Shown here: piece after piece, positions 42,301 through 50,638 of the stretch
Position numbering within the stretch: the first letter of the stretch is position 1
How the letters are laid out: the number at the start of each line of letters is the position of its first letter
Source of the DNA: JALOOB01 sp040766655
GTDB taxonomy: Bacteria; Chloroflexota; Anaerolineae; CG2-30-64-16
Direction of reading: 5' to 3'
DNA length: 64,000 nt
Assembly: GCA_040766655.1 (NCBI GenBank)
Contig: JAXGQB010000009.1
Location: forward strand, 186,001-250,000
The notes under the pieces: generated by a model
Database searches by the model: none
Seen by the model: only the letters and a program-made list of their open reading frames with translations
Told to the model about the DNA's origin: nothing
Position numbers and translations under genes: made by a program

Positions 42301-45300
42301 TTGTGGGCGGCTACGGCGACGACCGGCTGATCGGCAACGGCGGCCACGTCGATGACCTGCTCCCCTACTCCGACAACGACAAGCTGTGCGGCAACGCCGG
42401 CAACGACATCCTGGACGGTGACGACGAGGATCCGCTCCATGACGCGGCAGATCGGGACGCTTCGGGGAGCGGCGGCTTTGCCGGCGGCCTCTTCGGCGGC
42501 TCGGGCAACGACGTCATGTACGGTCGCGGCGGCGCGGACGAGATGTTCGGCGGCGCGGACGACGACGACATGTGGGGCGGCGCGGACGGCGACACCATGA
42601 ACGGTGACGCGGGCGCGGATGAGATGTACGGCGACGCGGGCGCGGACACGATGAACGGCAACGCCGGCGACGACACGATGTACGGCGGCGCAGACGGCGA
42701 CATCATGAACGGCAACGAAGACGCGGACGCCATGTACGGTGACGCGGGCGCCGACATCATGAACGGCAACGCGGGCCAGGACATCATGCGCGGCGGCGCG
42801 GACAATGATGTCATGAACGGCAACACCGAGAACGACGAGATGTACGGTGATTCCGGCGATGACACCATGTTCGGCAACGAACACGATGACCTGATGCGCG
42901 GCGGCATCGGCGACGACTACCTGGAGGGCAACGCGGGCACCGACACGATGTACGGCGACGCGGGCCAGGACGACATGATCGGCGGCACCAGCGCGGCCGG
43001 CCAGCCCGACGCGGGCGACTTCATGTTCGGCAACGCAGCCCAGGACGTCATGGCCGGTGACAACGCATCGATCACGCGGCCGGGCGGGACGGAGATCGAC
43101 GGCACGATCGTGCGCTCGGTCACCCTGTACGACCTCGCAGCCGGCAACAGCGACACGGCAGCCGCGGGCCAGGACGATATGCAGGGCGACGAAGGCAACG
43201 ACGACCTGTACGGCGGCGGCGAGGACGACACGTTGAACGGCAACGCCGGCGACGACATGCTCGAGGGCAACGGCGGGACCGACACCCTGTATGGCGACGC
43301 AGGCCAGGACGACCTGATCGGCGGCACCAGCCAGGGCAGCGGCGGCCAGCCCGACGCGGCCGACACGATCTACGGCGGCAGCAACGGGCCGGACCTGCCC
43401 GGCGACTTCGACGTGATCGCGGGCGACAACGCCTCGATCGTGCGGGACCAGAACGGCGGCCAGTACGTCACGGACGACTTCGCCGGAGACACGCAGGACG
43501 TGGTGCGGCGCATCGTGACCCTCTTCGACGTGGCCACGACGGACTTCACGCCCGCGCCCAACACCAGCAGCGGCGACACGCTGTTCGGTGAGGGCGGCTT
43601 CGACATCATGTACGGCCAGGGCGGCGACGAGATCGGCATGTCGGGCGGCTCGGGCAACGACGAGATGTACGGCAACGCGGGCGACGACATCATGGCAGGC
43701 AACGACGGCCAGGATGACCTGGTCGGCGGCACCGGCCGGACGAAGAGCGACGATCCCGCGAGCGCAGTTGACGGCCGGCTGGACGGCGCAGATGCCATCA
43801 CCGGCGGCAGCGGCACCGCTGCGGCCGACGCCGATGACTACGACGTAGTCCTGGGAGACAATGCCACGGCCTTCCGCACGCGGGACACGGGCACCGGCTT
43901 CTGGGTCACCAACACGTTCAACGCCGCGATCGCACGCACGATCCGCTTCTACGACGTGGGTACCGTGGCAAGCGCACCTGGCGTCGGGACCTCCGGCGGC
44001 GACCTGCTGCGCGGCGAGGACAACGATGACCTGCTGTACGGCCAGGGCGGCGATGACGACATGGCGGGTGACGGCGGCGACGACTACATGGAAGGCAACG
44101 CGGGCACCGACACCATGTCGGGCAACGACGGCAACGACGACATGGCCGGCGGCACCGGCCGCATCAACGACGACCCGGCAACGGGCACGGACGGCCGGCT
44201 GGACGCAGGCGACTTTATGTACGGCAACGACGGGTTCGACGTGATGGCGGGCGACAACGCCCTGCTGGTCCGCACCCTCGCCGGCGGCCAGTGGGTGAAG
44301 AACACCTTCAACGACGGCTGGCAGCACGAGCCGCGCATCCTGCTGGACGAGAATTCAACCCAGGCGGCCCTGGTCAGCGGCGGCGACCTCATGGAGGGCG
44401 GCGCGCAGGACGACCTGATGTACGGCCAGGCCGGCGACGACGACATGGACGGCAACGCGGGCGACGACTTCATGGAGGGCAACTCGCACGACGACCTCAT
44501 GAAGGGCAGCGAAAATCAGGACGACATGATCGGCGGCACGGTGGACGGGACCATCTGGGACGGCGCGGACACGATGTACGGCGGCTCGGAAGGCGACGTG
44601 ATGGCCGGCGACAACGCCACGATCGACCGCCCGCTGGCCAGCGGCCTGTGGCAGACCGATCCGAACACCGGGGATGAAGTCCGCACGGTCACCCTGCTCA
44701 ACGTGCAGGTGGTGGGCGGCCCCGTGGCCAGCCCGCTGCTCAGCGGCTCCGACACGATGTACGGCAACGACGGCAGCGACCGCATGTTCGGCCAGGGCAA
44801 CGACGACTTCGATGCCGACGGCGACGGCCTGTACAACGAGGACCCGATCGACGGCGTCGACAACGACATGGACGGCCGCGAAGGCGCAGGCTCCACGCAG
44901 TACGACTGCGCAGACGGCGTGGACAACGACGGCGACGGCCAGATCGACGCGGCCGACACCCAGTGCGCGGCCAAGGTTGACGAGGACGGCGGAGGCGACG
45001 TAATGTACGGCAACGCCGGCCATGACTTCATGGAGGGCAACCACGGCGCGGACTTCATGTACGGCAACGAAGATGAGGACGACATGTGGGGCGGCTCCTC
45101 CTCGGACGCGACCGGCGTGGTGGGCAGCGGCACGCCGCCCGACAACCTCGCGGACGCGAACGACATCCTGCGCGGCGGCGAGGAAGACGACGTGCTCATC
45201 GGCGACAACGGTACGATCGAGCGCCCGACGGACGGCGGCGGACTGTGGCTGCGCCACCAGGGGCCGCGGGCCAACGGCGACCTCTCGCCGTTCGACATGG

Positions 45301-46595
45301 TCGTGCGCAACGTGGGCGTGACGCGTTCGCCGGAAGAGGCCGGTGCATTCGGCAACGACTGGATGCAGGGCAACGACGGCGAGGACGAAGGCTACGGCCA
45401 GCAGGGCCACGACTACATGGAAGGCAACAACGGCGAGGATGCGCTGTTGGGCGACCTCGGCCTGATCACCTCCAGTGTTCAGGACGGATCGAACGAACAG
45501 AACATCGCGCCGCCCGGGCCGTTCTTCACGGAGACGATCTACCCGGCCGGCTCCTTCCACCGCGAGTTCGAGCTCTTCTCGTTCACGGGCGTGCCAGGGG
45601 CCGCAGGCAACGACATCCTCCTGGGCGGCGACGACCGGGACAGCCTGCACGGCGCAGACGGTGACGACATCGTGAACGGCGATGGCGACTCGACCGAACT
45701 CGACCCGTCGACCGGCGTCGACCCGAACCTCCAGACCGCGGACGTGGACAAGGTGTTCGGCGGCGACGGCGCGGACGTCCTGTGGGGCGGCCGCGGGGAC
45801 GACAACCTGTGGGGCGGTTACGGCGACGACCACCTGGACGTGAGGCCGAGGCCGGCGTCCGCGACCACCGTTGCCGACCCGCCGCTGTGGTTCACGTTCG
45901 GCCGCTTCGACTTCTACCAGGGCCTGGACCTGATCTACGGCGGCTGGGATCGGGACGCGATGCAGGCCAACGTGGCTGCACCCGGACCGCGGCTGACGGA
46001 CCGCCTGATCGACTGGGCCGGCGGGTACAATGTCTTTTACGTCTGCCCCGGCGCCTACGGCGAGGGCACGATCACGAGACAGGGCAACCCACAGTTCCAG
46101 CGATGGATGGAGCGGGTGATCGATGCGGACGGCGCGCTCCAGAGCGCAACGACCGGCACGAGTGGCTACCGCGAGTTCGCGTACGTGTTCCCGAACCAAC
46201 GGGGACAGAACTCGCACCCGCCGCACCCCGATCATCCGGGCCACTTCACCTGCGACGACGGATCGATCTACGTGCCGTCGGCAGCACAGACGCTGAGCAT
46301 CTCCGCGCTGGATCTGACCGGCCGGCGATCCGCAGTACGCGCGACGGTGTCCGCTCAGGCCACCGTGAAGAACGGCGACGGCCTGGCCATGGCGGGTGTG
46401 AGCATCGGCCTGTTGTGGACCCTGCCGGGCAACCGGACGGAGGAGCAGTTCGCCACCACCGACAAGAACGGCGTGGCGAAGTTCTCGGTCAGCGGGCTGC
46501 GGGGAGACTACAGCGCGACGGTCTCGGACCTGGCGCTGCAGGGCTACGCAGTTGCGGCCGAATCGCTCCCGACCGCGGCGATCACGGTGCGGTAA
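36363..46595 (+). CDS. giant secreted RTX-type (hemolysin-like calcium-binding repeat) protein
   Basis: A 3410-aa exported protein. The start ATG 36363 has GGAGGTT upstream and gives a clean signal peptide (residues 1-32, ending 'ARTAYA'). Residues 33 to about 1825 are a non-repetitive, Asp/Gly-rich, beta-strand-rich region. From about 1830 to 3160 there are RTX-type nonapeptide repeats ('GGAGNDSFTGGDGVD', 'GNAGDDTMYGGADGD'), unusually rich in Met/Tyr at the hydrophobic position. Six copies of a 'GDNA(S/T)I.R...' module interrupt them at 43056, 43422, 43854, 44250, 44607 and 45201. A Cys-containing 'CADGVDNDGDGQIDAADTQC' calcium-loop segment lies near 44900-44970. The C-terminus (about 3330-3410) is a carboxypeptidase-regulatory/Ig-like domain. 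Very acidic; probably calcium-stabilised and surface-exposed. No type I secretion genes are adjacent. Confidence 0.88.
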   Translation: MSRLVRLLLAVTLLFSTLPVSLLAPARTAYALDSGGVTEVITALQSLGTVVNSLSGLAGLGEPIPFTDVDPSEALNLDSLFTDALSGLGAPSSLADLATAIDGKDDPDLGGTGIAVQFNNVVGNDTNDTLSFDFSATRTVNVPLKFTSGDVNLDGSEIALTFTLTAPFALGYDGGASNPSEKVFLTNEPVVAVTTSANVPAITAFESLLGFTSVNVGGSVVLNAAIQATFADPDANGRLTVDEWSSTALGDLVTVAFVDAPGNDVDASLTLDAAIVPGAPDATVFWQDASLADGPGTPTVTLNALDDFTNVNASNIFSGLASATTALLAAQQSGDLQLPFLKDSLGDLFQFADPLVDFVHELGDAAIVCGPNDTVPPSGPIFGLKSGDTVFCRAYTINPVDLVDWKIDGVSSNTSLTTVGPSPSTSAQLVLGAGGLDSVTLDFHFQGESTARLARPLFLTADELTEKLLSVAGIDTVTPNYDPDKKILTYRLQEALPAVSNAVEADFGDQLRAQTGLFGLSQSGSDEITVEASAIAMDVTFGVILVEDPADIKAGGTNADRFFLQVGTGNEFQADVAIAAGSNFGLEGRLAFLEVTTTGTPTGPNPGGAIFSIGDSDDAPGAPSFSLNITAPGITSVALPQAIPDAILVSDLISGGIGPKIDAKCEIGFSSGLEVKATVGGATELASGNVGVSWPDVFTDDTCEPDLAGIAVTTDGDFDTDLLSFNINPDNPLEMLSIILDSIYGLAQAVDSLPAIGDLDVQIPVVGVSPRDLLDKLEEINVAINDARSDPAGTLQALETQLETELGIDPAALSFELSDVGPGAEKDLILRLGYSKADALVQPLNFDIDDGGLGLVSASTGGNISFGYTAGAQFDIAIPLKPGSALADTLVLETTRATAGGSLDEPALSFTAAVGPLEVGVTGQAKANVELVVENPDTNPLSLTSWLTGVGADLTGATQSCGIIDPDGTPDNGDEITLDGQACARLDLDVAGPIGTLGFRAADITEPDELGDPEQWYAYVPSGLTGAISSNVLNWAFLFKVLPELTTKLEGILASGSEDISVPGLGEALDAGADVVGEINTYVISPLSDIGSVVTGATAKVVEDQIEAEILSLGAIVLDRNNSGGAADADDVDVIARCGGADCADGDPVLNIDDVQVTFKIGQQISETPAFDIGIDGLPIAISGATTATGEWSLLLNLGLSKAEGPYIVADNGTDPELNLGASVTLADNPAPGACAADPSNPAFFPSGQFAGFSDTRCLEGTLAFLSVGMYDGNDSGDTVDTNDPTEIGLTTTLDLTSSAASGRLTAGNIINSVGLEPRFVADANIDLALRTSIDAVDGLPGVVGAFHLAWGFDTNNPSLGAPTVAFDRLNLDAGTFISDLLGPVVTEVRKVTSPLEPIVDFIQAEVPVLTQLAEMVGEDPVTVLTLIQASSGFSDEDIALIESVLQMISLANNLPIDPGAGNLFIPLGSGGNPGSFTLFGDKLLQGGTTPDQAGTLISSADAGTNLADELPGNAGVASVAATSRPGTFGVEGLTFPFLDDATQVFGLLLGQDVTIVRMDFGTFKASVSEGYEFGPIFIGPFPVTAEVGLAFTAEARFAMGYDTRGLRQVISGGSAIKLFNGIFIDDLDADGLDVDEWKLTFRVYAEAALDVLIVEAGVYGGVDATLSGNLDDRPNPDGKLYIEEIVDKLSNPICLFIISGKLDLFLGFFLEVDLFLWSDRWELEIIRVTLLDFTMGCEGENPNLADVVGGDLWLNIGTRANLRGIQESVIDEEFTVRQIGDGKVSVEAFGLKQERSGITGIVRADAADGDDIIAFVKGGNDANPIAFTIGSDLKGGAGNDSFTGGDGVDTFSGGAGADKLIGGKGNDILNGDGEDDRMDGGIGDDTLNGGTGNDTATGGPGADTIDGGDGDDSLLGGPWTMANPDGVDTITGGPGNDNLDGGPADDILNGDEAGLSCLDEGAATGGIDAILGGPGNDTIVGGYGDDRLIGNGGHVDDLLPYSDNDKLCGNAGNDILDGDDEDPLHDAADRDASGSGGFAGGLFGGSGNDVMYGRGGADEMFGGADDDDMWGGADGDTMNGDAGADEMYGDAGADTMNGNAGDDTMYGGADGDIMNGNEDADAMYGDAGADIMNGNAGQDIMRGGADNDVMNGNTENDEMYGDSGDDTMFGNEHDDLMRGGIGDDYLEGNAGTDTMYGDAGQDDMIGGTSAAGQPDAGDFMFGNAAQDVMAGDNASITRPGGTEIDGTIVRSVTLYDLAAGNSDTAAAGQDDMQGDEGNDDLYGGGEDDTLNGNAGDDMLEGNGGTDTLYGDAGQDDLIGGTSQGSGGQPDAADTIYGGSNGPDLPGDFDVIAGDNASIVRDQNGGQYVTDDFAGDTQDVVRRIVTLFDVATTDFTPAPNTSSGDTLFGEGGFDIMYGQGGDEIGMSGGSGNDEMYGNAGDDIMAGNDGQDDLVGGTGRTKSDDPASAVDGRLDGADAITGGSGTAAADADDYDVVLGDNATAFRTRDTGTGFWVTNTFNAAIARTIRFYDVGTVASAPGVGTSGGDLLRGEDNDDLLYGQGGDDDMAGDGGDDYMEGNAGTDTMSGNDGNDDMAGGTGRINDDPATGTDGRLDAGDFMYGNDGFDVMAGDNALLVRTLAGGQWVKNTFNDGWQHEPRILLDENSTQAALVSGGDLMEGGAQDDLMYGQAGDDDMDGNAGDDFMEGNSHDDLMKGSENQDDMIGGTVDGTIWDGADTMYGGSEGDVMAGDNATIDRPLASGLWQTDPNTGDEVRTVTLLNVQVVGGPVASPLLSGSDTMYGNDGSDRMFGQGNDDFDADGDGLYNEDPIDGVDNDMDGREGAGSTQYDCADGVDNDGDGQIDAADTQCAAKVDEDGGGDVMYGNAGHDFMEGNHGADFMYGNEDEDDMWGGSSSDATGVVGSGTPPDNLADANDILRGGEEDDVLIGDNGTIERPTDGGGLWLRHQGPRANGDLSPFDMVVRNVGVTRSPEEAGAFGNDWMQGNDGEDEGYGQQGHDYMEGNNGEDALLGDLGLITSSVQDGSNEQNIAPPGPFFTETIYPAGSFHREFELFSFTGVPGAAGNDILLGGDDRDSLHGADGDDIVNGDGDSTELDPSTGVDPNLQTADVDKVFGGDGADVLWGGRGDDNLWGGYGDDHLDVRPRPASATTVADPPLWFTFGRFDFYQGLDLIYGGWDRDAMQANVAAPGPRLTDRLIDWAGGYNVFYVCPGAYGEGTITRQGNPQFQRWMERVIDADGALQSATTGTSGYREFAYVFPNQRGQNSHPPHPDHPGHFTCDDGSIYVPSAAQTLSISALDLTGRRSAVRATVSAQATVKNGDGLAMAGVSIGLLWTLPGNRTEEQFATTDKNGVAKFSVSGLRGDYSATVSDLALQGYAVAAESLPTAAITVR

Positions 46596-46634
46596 CGCGA
46601 TCGCGCTCGCCGATCCTGGGCCTGCGGGGTTACA

Positions 46635-46703
46635 GAGCCTCGCAGGCTCACCTCCCGACGACGAAGTCGGAAACCACGGTCCGGCCGGGTCCCCCCGGCC
46701 GGA
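46635..46703 (+). terminator. two hairpins after the RTX gene, the second terminator-like
   Basis: GAGCCT-CGC-AGGCTC (46635-46649), then TCCGGCCGGG/CCCGGCCGGA, a perfect 10-bp stem (about 46680-46703) followed by TCTCTTT. The second fits an intrinsic terminator for the RTX transcript. Confidence 0.6.
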
Positions 46704-46737
46704 TCTCTTTGTGCCCCGGCCTCTCCAGCTTGCTCTA

Positions 46738-46746
46738 TGCTATAAT
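46738..46746 (+). promoter_or_regulatory. extended -10 promoter for the maltokinase gene
   Basis: TGC-TATAAT with no recognisable -35, the same nine bases as at 10291-10299. The leader to ATG 46805 is about 50 nt. Confidence 0.55.
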
Positions 46747-46804
46747 CGTGCCAGCTGCCCGGAAGGGCAGCCGCCCACCCGCCCCTGATCGAGGGAGAAG
46801 CCAG

Positions 46805-48472
46805 ATGCCACAAGCCAGCAACCACGATGTTCTTCTGCCCGACGTGCCTGCGCTCCGCGCGGTCGACACCTGGGACGCCGTCTTTCGCGGCGAGGCCAAG
46901 GCCACGCTGGAGGCCGCGCTGCCCCGGTTCATGACGCCGCGGCGCTGGTTTGCCTCGAAGGCGCGCACGGTGCAGCGGACGGAGGTCCTCGAGACCGTGC
47001 CCATCCTGCCCCGGGCACAGCTGGTGCTGGTGCGGGTGTCCTACACCGATGGCCACGCGGAGACCTACGTGCTACCGGTGGAGTGGGCCGCGGGCTCGGC
47101 GGCCGCGGCGCTGGGCGCCGAGCGGCCCGCATCCGTCATCGCGTCGCTACAGGCCGGCGGGGAGCACGGGATCCTGTACGACGCGGTGTGGGACCCTGCC
47201 TTCTGCCAGGCGCTGCTTTTCGCCATCATCGAACACCGGGAGTATGCCGGGACAAGCGGCGACGTGGTTGCATCCACGGCCGCCGTGCTGCAGCGCCTGG
47301 CCGGCGACGCGCCGCAGCAGCTGCCGCCCGTGCTGCTGGGCGTGGAGCAGAGCAACACCTCCGTGCGTTTCGGCGACCGCCTCATCATGAAGCTGTACCG
47401 GCGCCTGGAGACCGGCATCAACCCGGACCAGGAGATCGGCCAGTTCCTCACCGACCGGTGCTCGTTCGCCAACACTCCGCCGGTCGCAGGCGTGCTCGAG
47501 TTCCGCTCGCACGGGGCGGACGCCGCGCAGGCCGAGCCCATCACGATGGCGCTCCTGCAAGGGTTCGTGCCTAACCGGGGCGACGCGTGGGCCTACACCC
47601 TGGATTCGCTGCGCGACTACTTCCGCACACACGCCGCCAGCGGGATGACCGCGGATGATCTGGTCCTACCGGAGACCCCGCTCCTGGACCTCGCGCGCCA
47701 CGACGTCCCGGCGCAGGCGGAGCAACTCATCGGTACCTACCTGGCATCCGCGCGGCTACTGGGCCAGCGCACGGCCGAGCTGCATCTCGCGCTCTGCTCA
47801 GACCCGGCGGACCCGGCGTTCGCGCCCGAACCGTTCACCCCTGAATTCCAGGCGTACCTGCATCGCAGCATGCGCGGCCTCACCGATCGCATGATGCAGC
47901 TCCTCCGGGACAGGTTCGACGCGCTGCCCGCGGCAGGGCAGGCCGACGCGGTCCGGGTCCTGGCCCTGGAGGGGGAGATCGCCGCGCGGTTCGACACCCT
48001 GCTGGCCCGCCCCATCAGCGCGCTGCGCGCCCGCATCCACGGCGACTACCACCTGGGCCAGGTGCTCTACACCGGCGACGATTTCATGATCATCGACTTC
48101 GAGGGCGAGCCGGCGCGGCCGCTGCGCGAGCGGCAGATGAAGCGCTCGCCGCTGCAGGACGTCGCGGGGATGCTCCGCTCCTTCCATTACGCGGCCTACG
48201 CGGCCTACTTCGCAGAGGCCGGCGCGGGAGACGCTGCCGCCGCGCTCGAACCCTTGGCGCGCTACTGGCACCGGTGGGTCTCCGTCGCGTTCCTCAGGAC
48301 CTACCTGGCCGTCGCGGAGAACGCCGCGTTCCTGCCCCCCTCGCCCGACGACCTCAGGCTGCTGCTGGACGCGTACCTGCTGGAGAAAGCGGTGTACGAG
48401 CTCGGCTACGAACTCAACAACCGCCCCGCCTGGGTGCGCATCCCGCTCCAGGGCATCCTGCAGACGATCTGA
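46805..48472 (+). CDS. mak: maltokinase (Mak/Pep2 family)
   Basis: A 555-aa enzyme of the aminoglycoside-phosphotransferase-like fold that makes maltose 1-phosphate from maltose and ATP, linking trehalose/maltose to alpha-glucan synthesis (GlgE pathway). Signature stretches are 'RFMTPRRWFASKART' near residue 40, 'NTSVRFGDRLIMKLYRRLETGINPDQEI' (ATP-binding Lys), 'RIHGDYHLGQVLYTGDDFMIIDFEGEPARPL' (catalytic Asp in HGDYHLGQ, about residue 412, and metal-binding DFEGEP), and 'SPLQDVAGMLRSFHYAAY'. GAGGGAGAA precedes ATG 46805; upstream in-frame codons belong to another frame of the RTX gene. It is a stand-alone protein; no treS, glgE or glgB is next to it. Confidence 0.92.
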   Translation: MPQASNHDVLLPDVPALRAVDTWDAVFRGEAKATLEAALPRFMTPRRWFASKARTVQRTEVLETVPILPRAQLVLVRVSYTDGHAETYVLPVEWAAGSAAAALGAERPASVIASLQAGGEHGILYDAVWDPAFCQALLFAIIEHREYAGTSGDVVASTAAVLQRLAGDAPQQLPPVLLGVEQSNTSVRFGDRLIMKLYRRLETGINPDQEIGQFLTDRCSFANTPPVAGVLEFRSHGADAAQAEPITMALLQGFVPNRGDAWAYTLDSLRDYFRTHAASGMTADDLVLPETPLLDLARHDVPAQAEQLIGTYLASARLLGQRTAELHLALCSDPADPAFAPEPFTPEFQAYLHRSMRGLTDRMMQLLRDRFDALPAAGQADAVRVLALEGEIAARFDTLLARPISALRARIHGDYHLGQVLYTGDDFMIIDFEGEPARPLRERQMKRSPLQDVAGMLRSFHYAAYAAYFAEAGAGDAAAALEPLARYWHRWVSVAFLRTYLAVAENAAFLPPSPDDLRLLLDAYLLEKAVYELGYELNNRPAWVRIPLQGILQTI

Positions 48473-48489
48473 GCAGTCCCGCTGTATCT

Positions 48490-48523
48490 GCCGCCGGCGC
48501 ACATGATGCCGGGCGCCGGCGGC
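48490..48523 (+). terminator. hairpin after the maltokinase gene
   Basis: GCCGCCGGCGC/GCGCCGGCGGC, a perfect 11-bp stem with a 12-nt loop, starting 18 nt after the stop codon. No T-run follows. Confidence 0.5.
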
Positions 48524-48584
48524 TATCCCTCCGCATGTTGCACGGCGAGTCAAAGACCACCCACCCGAGCACCCGCAACCGCTA

Positions 48585-48613
48585 TTGACTCCAACCGCGC
48601 GCGGGAGTATAGT
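48585..48613 (+). promoter_or_regulatory. sigma70-type promoter for the beta-helix gene
   Basis: TTGACT (48585-48590), 17-nt spacer, TATAGT (48608-48613). The leader to ATG 48728 is about 110 nt. Confidence 0.7.
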
Positions 48614-48727
48614 GGAGCCGGTGAAAGACGCCGGAGCGCGTCGTAGCCCCGCATCATCCTCCTCACCCCGGCCTTGTCCACCTCCGCCTGTATTTTTCGC
48701 TTCGCACGCGTCATAGGAGGTATCCCC

Positions 48728-50626
48728 ATGAACCGCATCAAACTCAGCGCCCTCGTCGTCGTTCTCGCCTTGCTGGCTCTCGCGCCCGCGGCCGGCAGCG
48801 CACCGACCGCGGGCGTGGGCGGCCCGCCAACGCTTGTCAGCTATCAGGGACACGTGCTCGTAGACGGCAAACCCTTCAACGGCAAAGGCTACTTCAAGTT
48901 CGCGATCGTCGATGCGCTCGGCACGATCCACTGGGCCAACGACGACACCCTCATCGGCGGTGAGCCTGGGAAATGGGTGCCGCTCGACGTAACCAACGGA
49001 CTGTTCAACGTGCTGCTGGGCGATATCACGCTGAGCGGCATGTCCGAAGCGCTGACCGCTACGGTCTTCGAGGGCGCGGACCGCTATCTGCGCGTCTGGT
49101 ACAGCACGGACTCCACCGTTCCGTTCACCCAGCTTAAAGAAGACCGGCGCATCGCCGCGACGCCCTATGCGCTCGTCGCGCAGGATGCGGTGCACGCGCT
49201 GACAGCCGACGATGCGGCCGCGCTGGGCGGGATGCCCGCGAGCGCCTACAGCCAGCGCTACGCCAATGTGGTCATCGTGGCCAAAAGCGGAGGCGATTTC
49301 ACCACGATCACCGCGGCCCTGAACAGCATCGCCGGTACGGCCGACAGCCGCTACCTGGTGTGGGTCGCGCCGGGGATGTACGAGGAGCAAGTGACAATGA
49401 AGCAATACGTGGACATCGCGGGCGCCGGCCAACTGGTGACGCGCATCACCGGCGCTGGAAGTGGCACGCTGAACTCGGGCACGCTGCTGGGCGCCAATAA
49501 CGCCGAGCTGCGCGACCTGACGGTCGAGAACACGGGCGACGCCGACTTTGCCGTGGCCATCTTCAACGGCGCCGACTCCCCGCGCCTCACCCGTGTGACC
49601 GCGATCGCTGCGGGCGGCGGTCGAAGCTATGGCGTGCGCAACTACAACGGCTCCTCCCCGGTGATGACGGACGTGACGGCCTCGGCCTCCGGCAAGTCCG
49701 GCGCAATCGGCGTGGCCAACGTCACCTCCTGCGCACCTGTGATGACGCGTGTGACGGCCGAAGCCAACGGCGATGCCGATAGTGATAACTACGGCGTGTA
49801 CAACGAGACCTCGCCGGCCCGGATGACGGACGTGAGGGCCACCGCGACGGGCGACATCGACAGCGTCAACTACGGAGTGATGAATAACTACGCAGATGCG
49901 CAGATGACGAACGTGACGGCTGAAGCCTCCGGCGGCAGCTCGTGCTTTGCGGTGTACAACAGTCACTCCTCGCCCGAGATGCACGGCGTGACTGCGACGG
50001 CGTCAGCCGGCGATTACCACAACTACGGCATTTGGAACGGAGACTCCTCGCCAATCATGACGGCCGTCATCGCGTGGGCGTCCGGAGGCAGCGTGAGTTA
50101 CGGCGTCTATAACTCCACCTCTTATCCCGTGATGACCGGCGTCACCGCGACAGCCGATGCTGCCAACACCAATTATGCCGTGTACAACCTCTCCTCCTCG
50201 CCGACGATGAACGACGTCGTCGCCACCGGGTCCGGCGGGAACTACAATATCGGCGTGCGCAACGATTCCTCTTCGCCCATCATGACTGGCGTCACCGCTC
50301 TGGGGTACGGCACAGCTACCAGCCTGAAGAACTACGGCGTGGCCAACGAAGCATCGCAGCCAACGATCAGCAACAGCACCCTCCGAGCGGCCGGCGCAGG
50401 TGATAGCATCGGCCTTGTCAATTTTGGGAACACGAGCTCCTATGTTGTGAGGGTCAGCAACTGCCAGGTGATGGGATACACCAACTCGATTCTCAACGCC
50501 ACCGCGTTCACCACCTTGGTCGGCGCATCGCTGCTCGACGGCGCTGTCGACGATAGCGCGGGCACCGTGACCTGCGCCGGCGTATACAACGAAAGCTACA
50601 CCTTCTACGCCAGCGCGTGCCCGTGA
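48728..50626 (+). CDS. secreted right-handed beta-helix repeat protein
   Basis: A 632-aa exported protein with a signal peptide (1 to about 25). Residues 35-155 form an N-terminal domain ('TLVSYQGHVLVDGKPFNGKGYFKFAIV ... ATPYAL') often found before repeat or fibre domains. A pectin-esterase-like opening follows ('VVIVAKSGGDFTTITAALNSI', 'VAPGMYEEQVTMKQYVDIAG'), then about ten beta-helix rungs of 28-34 aa reading 'SSPxMTxVTAxAxG...NYGVYN'. No catalytic Asp/Arg pair of pectinases is evident in the rungs, so a binding or structural role is more likely. ATAGGAGGT lies 7 nt before the ATG. The next gene starts 12 nt after the stop. Confidence 0.85.
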   Translation: MNRIKLSALVVVLALLALAPAAGSAPTAGVGGPPTLVSYQGHVLVDGKPFNGKGYFKFAIVDALGTIHWANDDTLIGGEPGKWVPLDVTNGLFNVLLGDITLSGMSEALTATVFEGADRYLRVWYSTDSTVPFTQLKEDRRIAATPYALVAQDAVHALTADDAAALGGMPASAYSQRYANVVIVAKSGGDFTTITAALNSIAGTADSRYLVWVAPGMYEEQVTMKQYVDIAGAGQLVTRITGAGSGTLNSGTLLGANNAELRDLTVENTGDADFAVAIFNGADSPRLTRVTAIAAGGGRSYGVRNYNGSSPVMTDVTASASGKSGAIGVANVTSCAPVMTRVTAEANGDADSDNYGVYNETSPARMTDVRATATGDIDSVNYGVMNNYADAQMTNVTAEASGGSSCFAVYNSHSSPEMHGVTATASAGDYHNYGIWNGDSSPIMTAVIAWASGGSVSYGVYNSTSYPVMTGVTATADAANTNYAVYNLSSSPTMNDVVATGSGGNYNIGVRNDSSSPIMTGVTALGYGTATSLKNYGVANEASQPTISNSTLRAAGAGDSIGLVNFGNTSSYVVRVSNCQVMGYTNSILNATAFTTLVGASLLDGAVDDSAGTVTCAGVYNESYTFYASACP

Positions 50627-50638
50627 AAGGAGCTGGCG

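Noticed and set aside
36891..44327. Two long antisense frames of over 1100 codons opposite the RTX gene
   Set aside because: They mirror the GC-rich codon pattern of the plus-strand gene, have no ribosome sites, and translate the RTX repeats into low-complexity Val/Ala/His strings. The plus-strand gene has a signal peptide and recognisable domains.
42500..45000. Regularly spaced repeats that could be taken for a CRISPR-like or tandem DNA array
   Set aside because: They are in-frame coding repeats (RTX nonapeptides) with diverged codons, not identical repeats with unique spacers.
44600..46800. Maltokinase frame extended upstream (open from 45782)
   Set aside because: The extension overlaps the RTX gene in another frame; ATG 46805 has a ribosome site and matches the family N-terminus.
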